Source of the DNA: Podospora pseudocomata
Taxonomy: Eukaryota > Ascomycota > Sordariomycetes > Sordariales > Podosporaceae
Reading direction: 5' to 3'
Length of the DNA stretch: 64,000 bases
Assembly: GCF_035222375.1 (NCBI RefSeq)
Contig: NC_085889.1
Location: forward strand, 2,790,001-2,854,000
In this document: piece by piece, positions 31,450 through 43,415 of the stretch
How positions within the stretch are numbered: the first letter of the stretch is position 1
Layout: the number at the start of each line of letters is the position of its first letter
Made by a program: the position numbers and the translations under genes
Notes under the pieces: model-generated
Seen by the model: only the letters and a program-made list of their open reading frames with translations
Database searches by the model: none
Told to the model about the DNA's origin: nothing

Positions 31450-33287
31450 TCAAACAAGACTGGCAGCCTTCAACGCCCCATTGACCCTTCCCAACAGCCA
31501 ACCCCTTTCTTCAACCCCAACGCTGATCCGCACCAAACACTCCTCTACTCCAAACTCAGCTGCTCTATCCAACTCGTTGTAGTGCGCCAGTAGTGTATAC
31601 GCACAACAAAGCGTAAAGTTTGTCCCCAGGCTGGGCCCCTTGGCAACATCCAGCCCGTTATAAAACGCCACAGCCTCCTCTTTTTTCTTGAATGTAACGC
31701 TTAGCAAAAAGCCATATCCCGCACCAGGTCGCTTGTAAGCATTATACCGCCTCGTGTCTCCCAATGACGGATAATAAACCTTCTTGACCACCGGACTTTC
31801 CTGAACTAACTCAACCACAGCCAAAGCATTCTCACTGGCAACCTGAATTCTCTCCTCAAAGCTTTGACAGTTTTCGGCCATCACCAAAACATCTTCCCAA
31901 TACCACACGTCCTTCTGATGCTGTTGTCGGTTGTGTAGACCTTCTCTGAGACTCGTATACAGCGTTGAATGGGGATTGAGGCCAAGTGAACCGCCCATGA
32001 CATTACACTTTCCGCTGAACATCTTTGTCAGACTGGTGCAGACCACATCGCAATATCGCAAAATATGCAGGCAAGCGGCCGTTCCCACGGTGTCGTCCAC
32101 GGCCAGAACAAAAGAAAACGATTTTCGCAAAAAGGCTAATCGTTCGAGGTGGGGCGATTGTAACAGAGGGTTGCCGGTGAACTCGGTAAAGACAGCGTGG
32201 AACTGTTCGCCGTTATGTAGTCGACGTTCAAATCGCTCTGTATCGGCGTAGGAATACCCGTAGACCGTGACTTGACAGTTGTGTACTCGCTCCAGCACTT
32301 TGATCGTATCGACGTAGAGAAATCTATCACAGGTTAGACGACCACAACATCTTGGGTAGGTAGAAGGACTGCAACGGAACTTGCCCAAAAACAGCCACGT
32401 TGGGCTTCTTGCTATCTCCGCTTTCCAATGAAGTCCCTGGATCCGTTCTGGTTGCTATCAGCTCCGAAATAGCAGCCATTCCTCCTGGATACAACAGCAC
32501 ATCATCTTTCCTAAGGACCATGTCTCCATCGGATAGCAGACCTGCAATCTGGTCTGATATGTCCTGCTTGGCCTGGTCAACAGAGTCCCCAACGCAGGTA
32601 TCTCCATCTAAATGGAACCCGTTCTGTTGTATCCCATTGGCTAACTCGTGTCCTTCTCGACACGACTCCCTATTCAGAAAGGATGCCCTGTCCAACCAAA
32701 ACACCGCCCTCCGACTCGAGATGCCATATCCAGTGTGTTGCCAAAATCTCCGTGCTTTAGACACCTCAGCACCCTTGGGCTCACCAACAACAACCGCCAA
32801 CCACAAATAAGTCCCCGTCTCATCGTCATCTGAATAAACCGCTCCACCATCCCACCTGACTCCCCACACTCTACCACCCGCGAGAAGCTCCTCACCCATG
32901 TACCTCCTGAACATCTCAGCCCACGTCCTGGACGCGAACATCATAGGCGCTCCATCATCCCCCACACCCAAGTGTCGCGCCAGTCTTCGCCCCAACTGAT
33001 CAACCACCCTCGGGGTGAAGAAGCGCGGGTAACCGGTTTTCATGGCTTGCAAGACCGAGGGGTCTTTCGTAACCCATCCGAGACTGTCGTTCCAGGTTGG
33101 GAGGTGGACAGAGATGGCCTAATGAGAAGAACGAAAACACGTTCCTGCCGCGTCAGCTTCCAAGAAAGGACTAGGGTCTCAACGAAGAGATGATGTATAG
33201 TAGGTAACTCACGTGCGGGTCATTAGGAGGTAGCGGATCACCCAACTGCAGGTCTGCCGGGTCGACGGGAAGGGCAAAAGACTGCAT
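31450..33287 (-). CDS. Cystathionine gamma-synthase
   Basis: Three exons, 33287-33213, 33118-32385 and 32323-31450, giving 560 aa. An upstream in-frame ATG at 33359 would give 584. The N-terminus DLQLGDPLPPNDPHAISVHL and MKTGYPRFF is characteristic of fungal cystathionine gamma-synthase (yeast STR2, Neurospora met-7 type). This enzyme joins cysteine to an activated homoserine in transsulfuration to methionine. The PLP-binding lysine is in CTSLTKMFSGKCNVMGG, preceded by the cofactor aspartate in VLAVDDTVGTA. Intron 1 (94 nt) is GT-AG. Intron 2 (32324-32384, 61 nt) has a GC donor (TTTGG|GCAAGT), and only this joins VAVFG to FLYVDTIKVLE. The assignment to CGS rather than a lyase rests on the long N-terminal region. 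Confidence 0.88.
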
Positions 33288-34175
33288 CCTGGATCTGTTA
33301 TTGTCCTTTTTGAACGGCGTAGATTTCCCAGAACTGCATGTAGATGGAGGAGTGTTCATTTTGAAGTGGTCAACGACCGCCGCAGCATCAGTGCCATGGT
33401 TCCGTGTTCGGAGCTGAGAAAGAAGCGCAGTACCAAACGATTGGGGACTGACCCATCGCCAGACTGAAGTCTTCAGTCGATAATACCAGGCGATGGATGC
33501 AGTTGTCCGCTTCCCGTGAGTTCCCGGGAAGGAACTGTGCTCAAAAGGCGGTGACATCATCTTGACCGGTGTCAGAGGCTAGCTGACCCGGGCAAATTTG
33601 CGCTGTTCACGGACCATTTGAGTACCTACCCGCCGCAAGTGGACAACTAACTCCGAAAAGCTGGGTTGGATTACATGAAGTTTATACGAGTTCTCTGTTG
33701 GGAAGGAGGATCAGAATATATTGGTGGGAAGCCCCAAGGGAATTCGCATTGATTGAGAGGCAGCGTGCTAATGTCACCCTTTGGCTGCAAAATGTCAAAG
33801 TTTCCCAAAGAAACTCGTGCCATGTCTCCCTACTGAGTGGTTCCCTCTTTGCCCTCCTAGGCTGTTTCCTTGTCGTTGAGCCGGGAGAACATCACACCGT
33901 TTGACGACAAGGCTGTAGATAACAATGTTGGTGACGACGCCACATCTGCAATATTGCGCCCGCGAGCTGCAGGTGTGTGGCCAGGAAAAGCTGATAGCAT
34001 CCACAAAGTGCAGTCTTCAACACAAAGGCAACCCTTTAATTTCTTCTCGTCAAGCCTTCCCCATGATTGTCTAGCTTATGACCCCGCGTTCAACCCACCT
34101 TCTTCTTTCTTGACCATCTCAAGGTGCCAGGCATGTTGTATCCTTCTGAAGTCTTAAAGCCGGGAACATACCTAA
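33288..34175. promoter_or_regulatory. Divergent promoter region, CGS / DUF6594
   Basis: About 890 bp between two outward-facing genes. It includes the possible longer CGS start at 33359 and open but unconserved codons upstream of it. Confidence 0.45.
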
Positions 34176-35146
34176 ATGATGATGCCATCACGCCCACTAC
34201 CCACAGCAATACAAGCAGACCCCGAGAGGGGTCCATCCAGCCCCAAAGCACATAGATCACGATCAAACCCCATGCCCCTCTCGCCAGTCGACAGTTCCCT
34301 CACCCGTCTCGCAACACTGGAGAGAGCGGCACGCTCACAGCAGCAATCTCGGTCGGCAGCCGAAACGCCCGACGAAATCACCGCCCTCGAGGTTGTCTAT
34401 AGATACAGCATCCTCTCCTCCCGCATCAAAGTCCTCCGTCACGAGATCATACACAAGGTTGAGTCAGCCCAATCTCTCATCGACGTGGCCATGCCGGAGG
34501 AATTGAGGCGAGATCTAGATCGGTACAGTATATTCAACCTACCTTCCTTTGCCTTCCCGCTCTCCATCCTCTGCCTTCCCGCTCTCCATCCTCCTGCCCA
34601 AGCCTGACAACTTCCTTACCCTTTTCAGCAACCGCACTGCGAGACTACGCCTTCTTTCGTCAGGAGGGTAAAGATCTCTTCCGGTCATTCCAGACCCAGT
34701 CTATCCTCGCCACCATGAAAGCCCTTGACAACCCTGCAGCCGCCACCCCCCAACCGGAACTCGCCGTGGATGATCCCCTGAGTATCATCACCAGAGAGCT
34801 GAGGCTGGCTTTGACGCAAAGCACTTCAGGGCTGTCAAAATACAAAAAGTCAAAGGATCAGAAAATGCTATGGCAGCGCTTCTTTATGGCTTTGGGTGGC
34901 GGACTGGCCCTCGTGGGCCCGATGCTCATCATGGTGCGCAATCCGAGTGAAGGCGTCGCCATCATCACGACATCGTGCTGTGTTTTGGGCGTGGCAGTTA
35001 TTTTGGCTTTGTTCATGAACGATTCCCATCCAAAAGATGTCGTCGCATGCACGGCGGCCTATGCGGCAGTGCTAGTTGTGTTTGTTGGTGCTGGTGGCGG
35101 TTCCCAGACTGGGGAAGGTCAAAGTGACGGTGCTTCCACTTCATGA
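34176..35146 (+). CDS. DUF6594 membrane protein
   Basis: Modelled as two exons, 34176-34522 and 34603-35146, giving 296 aa. The donor is GTACAG and the acceptor CCCAAG; the more obvious TTTTCAG acceptor at 34628 would break the frame. The N-terminal half is polar and helical (EITALEVVYRYSILSSRIKV). The C-terminus carries three hydrophobic segments (FFMALGGGLALVGPMLIMV, a GVAIITTSCC stretch, and TAAYAAVLVVFVG), the hallmark of the fungal DUF6594 family. Function is unknown. The intron contains a perfect 22-bp tandem duplication. Without it the intron would be 58 nt, the usual size here, which supports the model. Splice choice is the main doubt. Confidence 0.65.
34550..34593 (+). repeat. Perfect 22-bp tandem duplication inside an intron
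   Basis: Two identical copies of a 22-bp pyrimidine-rich unit beginning TGCCTTCCCGCTCTCC lie head to tail within the predicted DUF6594-gene intron. Confidence 0.95.
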
Positions 35147-35407
35147 AGTTGTTTACAAGCCTGGAGTTACTAGACATTGCATGATAATGTTGAATTGACT
35201 AACTCTATATAGCCAACCGACCAAATCTTCTTGCTCATGACAAAATAAAGGATGCCTCCAGCCTGTATCATTCCATAACCTCTAAAACAGCACACTCAAG
35301 CAATGCATGGCGGTAATCGCTGATAATATCATAGTCTTCCCCCGCCTGTCAAAAACAAATAAAGGCACCGCCTGTCTGTAACTTCGCTCTTTTCACCGCG
35401 TGTCCCT

Positions 35408-38103
35408 TCAAAGCTTCTCGGGGATGTGGTCCTCCACAGCCGCCAGCGCTGCCAGGTTGTTCTCCCCCATGCTCAAGACACCGTCTGTGGCGCCCGTCCC
35501 GCTGCCGCCAACACCCGCAAGAAGCGCAACACACTCAATAACGTCTTGCGGCTCCAGTACGTGCCACCTGGCCAGCGTAACCTTGGTGCTGGCTCCAACG
35601 GTCACGGAAAAGGTGTTCTCTGCCTCCACCTCGGCTGTGCCATCGTTGGGCGCAGACAGGCCGTTGAGGGCACGGAACATGTCCTCGTCGGTAAAGTCGT
35701 CTCCCATGCAGAGAACAAATTCGAGCTTGCGGGCCGATTCGTCGTCGGACTCGAGAGCCTTGAGCTCAGCATTGTACGTGTTGACAAGGCGCTTCGCGAT
35801 CTCTCCCTTGTTGATAAATGTAGGGCGAACCTCAATGTTGGCCTTTCCGGGCATCACTTCCACATCCCACTTGCGAGCCACGGTGCCTTCGAGCTCCTTT
35901 TGGCATTCGCGTGACATGTGGAGGCCTTGTTCGGGATCGGCCAGGCGGTAATGCCACGTCAAAGCGCACCGTTTTCGTTCAATAAACGATCCTAGAAATG
36001 GTCAGTCAGCGTCGCAAGCCTCGGGTGTCCGAAAAAAAAGACTTACCCGGGACCTTGTCCGTGTATTTCTGGAACACGGCAATGACCTCCTCTTGCCAGC
36101 CCATGTCGAACTTCTCCACCAGATTCTCCCACTCGGTCGAGCCTGGGTTTCTCATGAAGCTGCCATGCTCGGCACTGAAGCCAAGACCCGAAATGTGGCC
36201 CAGATGATGAGACAGGAACTCCTGGTCGCGGCCAGAGATAATCCAGACGGCATTCTGGGGGTCGGCAGCAAGCGCCTTCAAGCTAGTGATGACGCGCTCC
36301 GAAGGGACAGCAGCGCTGGGCTCCCGCACTATGGGGGTGAGCGTGCCGTCATAGTCGAACATGAACAGGCGCTTCTTGGCCGCCCGGTACCTTCTAAGCA
36401 TCTCGGAGCGGTCCAGAAGAGGAGTAGAGATGATGTTCTTGCGGCTACCAAGAACATTGACCAAGCGCCTGAGGAAACCAACAATCCAGAACTGCACATT
36501 CTTGCTGGTGACGTGAGCCAGCAGACTATTCTGCATTGCCTCGCGCTTGTCTTTTGGCATGAGCAGAGCATTGTTGATGGCTTCGGCGACGCCCGACAAA
36601 TCCCATGGGTTGATGTGAATCGCGTCCTTGAGAGAGCCGGCCGTGCCACTGAACTCGGAGAGAATCAGGGGACCGGCAGTGTCGCGCTGGCAAATAACAT
36701 ACTCCAACGAAGTAGTATTCATGCCGTCTCTGACCGAGGTGATGAGGCCGATGTCGGCGGCGCGGAGGAGAGCAAAGTACTCTTCTTGGCTGATGTACTG
36801 GGCGTAGTGCTGCACAGGGGAGAATCCAAGCGAACCGTACATGCCGTTGATCTTCATAATAAGTTCGCTCACACGGCTGGCGATCTTGCTCTCGGAACCG
36901 TCTCCCTCCTCCTCAATGCTGGTGGGAGAAGTGACCTGAATAAGGACGACCTTCTCGCGCCACTCGGGGTACATCTCGAGGAACCGCTCAAAGGCCATCA
37001 GCTTCTGGGCGACGCCGCGGACAGTATCCAGACGGTCACGGCCCACAATCACCTTCTTTCCCTCGTACAACTTCTTCAAGTTCCCATACTTAGTGTTGAC
37101 CTCGTCTGTCCATGCAAGACTGGCCACCTTGGTCGCGTCAATGCCAATGGGGAACACACCGATCTCTACTCGACCTCCATAAGCGTCGATTCCTGCCGTG
37201 TCGGATGGGAAGCCCAGAATGCGCGTGCAGCAGCTGGCAAAGTGGCGGGAGTAGCTATAGCTTTGGAACCCCACCAGGTTGGCGCCGAGCACGCCCTCGA
37301 GGACCTCTTTTCTCCGTGGCAGACAGCGCAGAAACTCGCTGCTGGGGAAAGGCGAGTGCAAGTAAAACGAGATGTACATGTGAGGAGACCGTTGCCGCAG
37401 CATGCTAGGCAGCAGCATCAGGTTGTAGTCATGCACAATGACAATGTCGCCGGGCTTGTAGACCTCAAGGATCCTGTTAGCAAACTTTTGGTTCATGCGA
37501 TAGTAATCGGCCCATTGCACTCTCTCAGCACGGCCGTCGGTGGGCTCGTGTTGTCTGTAATGGAAGAGGGTGTAGAGGTCGTGCTCGGCATAGCGTCTCC
37601 ATCTTGCCTGGTCTTTCAAGCGGATGCCCTCGTCCAGCCCGTCCGAGTCGTCGGCCAGCCAGACGGGGATCGTCTTTATTCTTTTGTTGTGGGAGAGCTG
37701 ATTCTCGAGACGCAGCATGTCATCCCGGGGAATCCAGAGGCCGTCGACCAGCGGAGGGGTGGGCGGGGCAACGCCATCGATGGGCACAGGCTTAGAGAGA
37801 TGGTTGAGAGCGCTGAGGTGGACCGTGGTGGTGGGCGGCGTACCGGGAGGCGACGGGGTGTCGGTCGGGGTCTCAATCTCGCCAGTCCAGGCCACAACGA
37901 TGTGGTTCCATGGTGAGTCGTCCGACGAGAGGTAGGAAAAGGAGTCGAAAAGTGCCGACTGGCCTCGGCGGGGTGTCAACTCCTGCAGCACAACGATGAC
38001 ATCAGCCCCACCATTCCGAAACTTGGCAAACCGTTGCTACCCGATGGATGCAAGCCACTTGGCGCCGTTGAACATCAACGACACCACCGTTGGAGGAAGA
38101 AGA

Positions 38104-38134
<31 letters not shown>

Positions 38135-38643
38135 AAGAAGAAAAAGAGAGACACAAGACATACCCAGTCGGAGCCTTTCCTGTACTTTAGCGAATGGGGG
38201 ATGTTAAAGGTTGCTGAGATGATGTTTCCACTGAGCGCGAGATCCGGGCTGATCTCCCGAAACTCGGACATGGACTCTCTGCGGCCGGCCATGGTAGCTT
38301 CGGTGAGCCTGTTCATCCACTTCTTGCCCTCTTGTGCACCAACAGTCACCTTGTTATGGAACGACTGCCCTTCGCGGTTTGTGCTGTCGGGAGCGGGAGA
38401 AGCGGCAATGGCGTGGTCGAGGACTCTGCGCGAGAAGTAGTCCCCTCTGGACGGTCCTTGGCCACCGCTCGAGTTGTTGCTGTTATCCGACTCGTACGTC
38501 TCTTGGGTGATGTCGGGCGTCACGGGCACGGCGGTGACTGACGATCGGAGATGGGGCGGGAGGAAGGAGTCGTTTCGTAAGAGCACTTGGGGACGATGAG
38601 GCAGGCCTTTCGAGCCTTGTTGGTCTTCTGGTTTCTGCGCCAT
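35408..38643 (-). CDS. TPS2: Trehalose-6-phosphate phosphatase (TPS2 type)
   Basis: Three exons, 38643-38164, 37982-36047 and 35991-35408, giving 999 aa. After a ~160-residue serine-rich N-terminal extension comes a glycosyltransferase-20 domain (WELTPRRGQSALFDSF, GFQSYSYSRHFASC, VRDGMNTTSLEYV) and a C-terminal HAD phosphatase. The latter holds the nucleophile motif FDYDGTLTP near residue 704 and CMGDDFTDEDMF near 900. The intact DxDxT motif means the phosphatase should be active. In TPS2 proteins the GT20 part is structural within the trehalose synthase complex. It converts trehalose-6-phosphate to trehalose in stress and spore storage. Intron 1 is 181 nt and contains a long CTT repeat; intron 2 is 55 nt. 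Confidence 0.92.
38104..38150. repeat. (AAG/CTT)n microsatellite in TPS2 intron 1
   Basis: About 12-14 AAG units on the plus strand. Read in the gene's sense this is a CTT pyrimidine tract in the middle of the first intron, which explains its unusual length. Confidence 0.95.
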
Positions 38644-40923
38644 GGTTAGGCGTGTTAACGGATGTCTCGATGGTATATGGTGATTAGAGAGAGAGGGTAG
38701 AGGACGGGAGACGCAGAGACAGAGAGACAGAAAAGGATGTTGGTTTTTGCAGAGTAGTGAAAAGTGTAGTGGGGGTAGTGTAGCGTAGTGTAGTGTAATA
38801 AAGTGTAAAGGGTAAAGTGTCCTGTTTTGTTTTTCTGCAGAGGAAGAGGCACAAGTTGGCAAACTCGCAGCTCTATGACGGGATGAAAGACGAGATGACT
38901 GGACTCGTGGAGCGCACAGTCAGGGGCAGAAAGCAAAGCTGAACAGGGCTCAGGCCTGTGGGTAGCGAAAGCCCGGTGGGGTCTCTCAATCTTTCGGCGT
39001 CCTTCCAGCCGCGAGTCTTTGTCTTCTCTCTCACTCTCTCTTTTGCTCCGGCAACTCCTGCAGCTATTCCCGATCTCGGTTGCTTTTGCTGCTGGCTGCC
39101 CGGACGCGCTGTTGTTGCTGCTGCTGCTGCTGTTGCTTCAATGGCCCGCAATGCACCGCCCGGCATTTCGCGATGTTGCTCCGTGATTGGGCACCATCCG
39201 CTTACTGGAGGTGAGGGGCATTTTGACAGCCAGCGCCCAGCAAATGGCGGGGTACTCTGCACCAAGGCCCAAAGCTTTTTTTTTTTTTTTGTGGTTCTCT
39301 GTCTCGCTGTGTCCCTCTCTTTTCTTTCCCCTTCTCTTCTGCGCTCTATTGTTTTCCAAGGTTCTCTCTCTCTTCTTCATGACCCCATATGATTCATGGC
39401 TCCACTTTCCCCAGCAGCTGAAAGTGAGGCCGCATGTCATGTAATAGAATGCCATGATGGGGACGGTGACAAGGAGGGGCTCGAAGGAAGAAAAGCATTG
39501 ACCACTCACCGACTGGTCCTGACGTAATGGCTAGTGGCACCACTAAAGGCAAAGGATAAAAAAGAGTGGTTTGCTTTTTCCTTGCCGGTTCTCGGGGCGG
39601 CGGTGGTTCTCCGAGCGCGGCACGTGTTTTCGCTGGAAACCCAAGTGCTCCCGTCGTCGTTGCTTTCCAAGATCGGATTGCTGGGGATGGAGATGGAGGG
39701 GGGAGGGGGCAGGTGACGAAAGAAGGACGCAACGGGGGAGGGGAGAGAACGGTTGGAGGTGCGGACAAGCGCCTTTTTACTCGCTCTGGACCGACCAAGA
39801 CTAAAAAGAGGGAAACGTGCTCTTGGGAATTGCTTGGTGCCCTGGGTCGGGTGCTTGGGTGTGTGGATTCCACCACAGCTTCCAGGTTCCAGGGGGGGCT
39901 TCTACCGTTGTTTTCTTGAGGCGGCACGCCGCCTGAGACTTTGGTTCAGCACAGTGTCATGTCACGATAAGCTTGATTGCAGGTGCAGCAGCCACAATCG
40001 CGATGCCGAGCGATATGTTCCAGGCCCGACCAGGACGACAACACCCCTGCCGGCTAGGGCCACGGGATGACGGGCCTCAAAAGGGTTGGCTAGATCTTGC
40101 ACCTATCTATTTTTCTTCCTGGCCACCTCTCTGCTGACAACGACGCGCGACATCCGCGACACCATATCAGCCTGAATAGCTGACCTTCTCTGTCTCTCTG
40201 TGTGTGTGTGGTGTGCCATCGACAAAAAAAACGCAACACATTTCTGACAAGCGCCGCAACACACTCTCTTGAGTGAGCCATTTTCAACGTCGCTTCGCTT
40301 TTCTCACAGAGAGTCGTTTCTCTCCCGGCCTGCCGCAGTTGTGCCGCCGAATTGGCCGCATTTCCCCGACGATGCTGTCCTTGATCTCCTGCCGTTATTC
40401 CATCGCCGCCATCTCCTTCACATGGCGAGATCTGGTTCCGTGACTGGTTCTCTCATCCCTCTCCCTCTCCCATTCCCGCCCCTCCAACACACCATCACAC
40501 AGCATACATCGAGAAATAATACCACGTTTTCCCCCTCATCGGTATGACCGTTATCGAGATGCATACACCACCGATAAGCTCAATCTTTGGGCTGCGTTGG
40601 AGTGGATTGGTACCCGACGAGGCACTCCCCCCCCCTCTCACCAGCCACTTACGTCTTATCCAACATGACGTGCGTCTGTTTCAGACGATTTGGCCGAAAT
40701 TGGTGATGGTACTGCAACGCTGGGTCGGCTCTCCCTCGGGGCTCTCTTGCGCGGCATTTAGGGATTATCTTCCGGGTGAGCTGCTCGTTTTCTCCCTCTC
40801 CTCTGTCCATCGTAACACCGTCACACTGTGACTCAAAAAGTTAAACGCCTCTTTTCAAGTCCATTCATTCCCTTGCCCTACCTGCCTACCTATGTACAAC
40901 AACCATGGGACTCTTGGCAACCT
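38644..40923. other. Long intergenic region upstream of TPS2
   Basis: About 2.3 kb between the TPS2 start and the GFA-type gene stop, both on the minus strand. It holds a GTAGTG-rich tract (38750-38820), a CTG/TTG run (39105-39140), poly-T at 39277-39290, and CT-rich blocks at 39300-39380 and 40190-40210. AGGGG motifs of the stress-response-element type occur at 38922, 39214 and 39475, which would suit a trehalose gene but are short enough to arise by chance. Open frames here (for example 39394-39927, 40269-40547 and 40544-40831) have no recognisable domain. Confidence 0.5.
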
Positions 40924-41744
40924 CTACTCCTTCTTCTTCTCTTTCTCCTTATCCTTCTTTGGGTTAGTCCCCTCCATCACCTCCCCAGTCTCCTCATCAC
41001 ATAGGTCGCTCTCGTCCGCCAGCCTGCTAAACTTTGGCAACCCATCCTTGATATCCACCACCCTCTGCGGATAAAACATGTGACACTGCGCCGCAAACGC
41101 CTCCCTCCCCTTCTTGGTGTTGATCCCCTCAATCAGCGTAGGGAACAACAAAATCATATTCCTCCCCTCGTCCATGATCGGCGTCCGGCAGTAGGCACAC
41201 TGCACTTTGCACGGGAGATGGTGAGTAGTCGACTTGGCGGTAGGGTCGTACCACCCCAGATCGTGATGCCCATTGGTAAAGTTGATATCTTCCTTGTGGA
41301 AAATCGCTGCCCATTGAAAGGGTGCCTATTTCCTCTCTCTCATTAGTCACTATATCCACGACGACAAGTTGTTCTTTGGTGGGGGCATACCCCGTGCATC
41401 CTCTGACAGGTAGTGCAATGGCAGTACTTGCTCGCCAGCGGCTTCTCCCTCGACAGCTCATACTGCACCGCACCGCAATGGCACTTGCCCTTCCACTTGA
41501 CGTCAAAGTTCTCGCCCTTGTCGTGGATCTTGTACGGGGCGCGGAACTTCCACTGGTCCTCCTCGCGGTCGGTCCGGGAGCTGGCCTGGTACTGGTGAGG
41601 CTCGTCGCCGCGGCTGCGCTTGTTGTTTTCGTTTTTGTGGTCGGCCATTTTGAAAAATCGAGGGGAAGTCGAGAGAGGGCGTGTGAATGCAGGAGGGATG
41701 ATCCGCTTCGAGACAGCTGAGAAGTGGTGAGGACGGAGTACCAT
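40924..41744 (-). CDS. GFA/CENP-V-type zinc protein, probably mitochondrial
   Basis: Two exons, 41744-41391 and 41325-40924, with a 65-nt GT-AG intron; 251 aa. The GFA (glutathione-dependent formaldehyde-activating-like) fold is shown by the zinc cysteines in CHCGAVQYEL, KYCHCTTCQRMHG and CAYCRTPIMDEGRN. The N-terminus VLRPHHFSAVSKRII to RPLSTSPRFFK has the composition and end motif of a mitochondrial presequence. An internal ATG at 41651 (MADHKNEN) would give a version lacking it. The tail is lysine and glutamate rich. The family's enzymatic role is unsettled; some members bind glutathione adducts. Confidence 0.82.
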
Positions 41745-42085
41745 CAAGGTTGTAGAGATTCCGTTGGTCTTGTTCAGGTGTGAGAAGTGGTAGCTTTAAA
41801 TTTGCGGTCGAAAACACAGTTTTGGCCCCGGGAAAAGTATAGGATCTCAACTACAAATACCACCGTGATGTTTACTCTCAGCGGCCTTTCAGCGTGTCAT
41901 TGATTCACATTGAACCCGTCACTGACGTCATGACATGCCCCGCCGTTTTCAGCCTCCCCTGGGAAAGATTTGCACACGGCGCAAGCTTATTTCATTGTCC
42001 TTTCCTATCTATCATACACACAAAAACACCACAACCCTAAGAACCGGTCGTGATGCCATCAGCCCCCTAGCCCAAATGCTCAAAC
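41745..42085. other. Intergenic region
   Basis: 341 bp holding the GFA-type gene promoter and the O-methyltransferase 3' end. No other feature seen. Confidence 0.5.
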
Positions 42086-43415
42086 TCAAGCCTTGGCGCA
42101 TTCAACCACACAATGCGGATCACCCGCCCGGACATGATACTTCACCACCCTCATCCCAGCCTTCTCGACCAAATCCCTATACATCCTCTCATTCCTCAGC
42201 TTGCCCCCCAGATTGAACATCATCAAATCGACGTGCGTATTCTGCGGTGGCTGACCGATCCCCTCAAATAGCTTGAACTCAACAATCAAAACCCTGGCGT
42301 CTTTGTCGACGTCAGGCAGCGCACCAGCCACCTGCTTGAGAATGTTGACTGCCAGGTCATCAGAGTAATCAAGCAGGATCCTTCTCAAGACATACACCCA
42401 CGCCCCTCTCACAGGTTGCCTCTCATGGAAATCATGGCTCATGAACCTCACCCCTTTCAGCCCTAAATCACCCGTCTTCTCCACCCCCTCAATCACATCA
42501 GGTCGGTCTTGAAGCACACACTCTTCTGGCTTCAATCCCTGCACATTTTCCAGCAGTTCCTTCACCAAATGCCCCATACCCCCTCCCACATCCACAATCT
42601 TGACTGTGTTTTCATCCGTTGGTTTCTTGGAACCCACCCAGGAAACGTCATACAACGCCCCCTCCCCGGTAATGGGTATATCCCCCCCAAAGATATTCTT
42701 GGCCTGCATCGATCGCTTGAACGAAGCGCTGTACCCGGGATACAAAGCCTTGACTTCCCACGGAGGAAGCTCAGCATGGCCCCAAGCAAACGAAAACGGC
42801 GTGTGAGTCTGTCCAAGCGGCTCGCGGCGGCCATACTTGGAGAAATAATCCGGCCATTGGAAGAAGGGCTTGAATCCGTTGCCTACAGCAATCACAGCGA
42901 GGTCCGAAACGGGGTTGGTGGAGATGTAGAGAGGTGACAGCCTAGAATGGGAGACCGAGTTCGGAACTGGGCCAGGAGAGAGTTTGCCTGTGGCGATGAG
43001 GTGGGTGATGAGCCGGGCTGGAGAACTTGGTTAACTCGGTAGATCACAGCAAGGGGGGACAGTACAAACTGATCAACGACTCATCGGCGTCTAGCTGGCG
43101 GGCCAGGTCGGCATAGGTGATGTAACCTGGTGCGGTGAGGGGGATCAAATCAAAGGCCTTCCACGAGGTGAGCAACGACCAGACGGCAATACCGGAGGTG
43201 GTGAGCCATTCGTCTTTTACGGCGTCAAGAGGGTGCGATGTTTCAACGGCAAGTGTGCGGGCGGTCTGGGCGAGTTTGCGACGGAGGGGGACATTATCGC
43301 TGCCTTGGTCGATGGTGGCGGCCAGACGTTTGGCGTCTTCTAGGAGAGCTTCAGCTGCGGCGACGATGTTGTAAGGCTTGGTGGTCACCGACGGTAATAC
43401 TGTTGAAGTCGTCAT
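42086..43415 (-). CDS. SAM-dependent O-methyltransferase with apparent frameshift
   Basis: Exon 1 (43415-43070) encodes the dimerisation and winged-helix region to YADLARQLDADESLI. A 51-nt GT-AG intron joins to RLITHLIATGKLSPGPVP, as expected in the COMT family. The frame then runs into KLGLPF and a stop, while the neighbouring frame carries the expected continuation SVSHSRLSPLYISTNPVSDL. One extra base near 42957-42963 explains this. Downstream the catalytic domain is intact: GGGMGHLVKELLENV binds SAM, and the C-terminus has DLMMFNLGGKLRNERMYRDL. The usual catalytic His position reads LRRILLDYSD instead of LRxxxHDW, as in many fungal members. This is a young pseudogene, a sequence error or unusual splicing. 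Confidence 0.7.

Noticed and set aside
36093-37916. 607-codon plus-strand frame opposite TPS2
   Set aside because: Antisense to conserved GT20 and phosphatase exons. Long shadows are common opposite GC-biased codons.
38922-39479. AGGGG stress-response elements as proven regulators of TPS2
   Set aside because: Three five-base matches in a GC-rich kilobase are close to chance, so they are only mentioned.
39394-39927. 177-codon minus-strand frame upstream of TPS2
   Set aside because: Proline- and arginine-rich composition expected from GC-rich non-coding DNA, with no recognisable motif.
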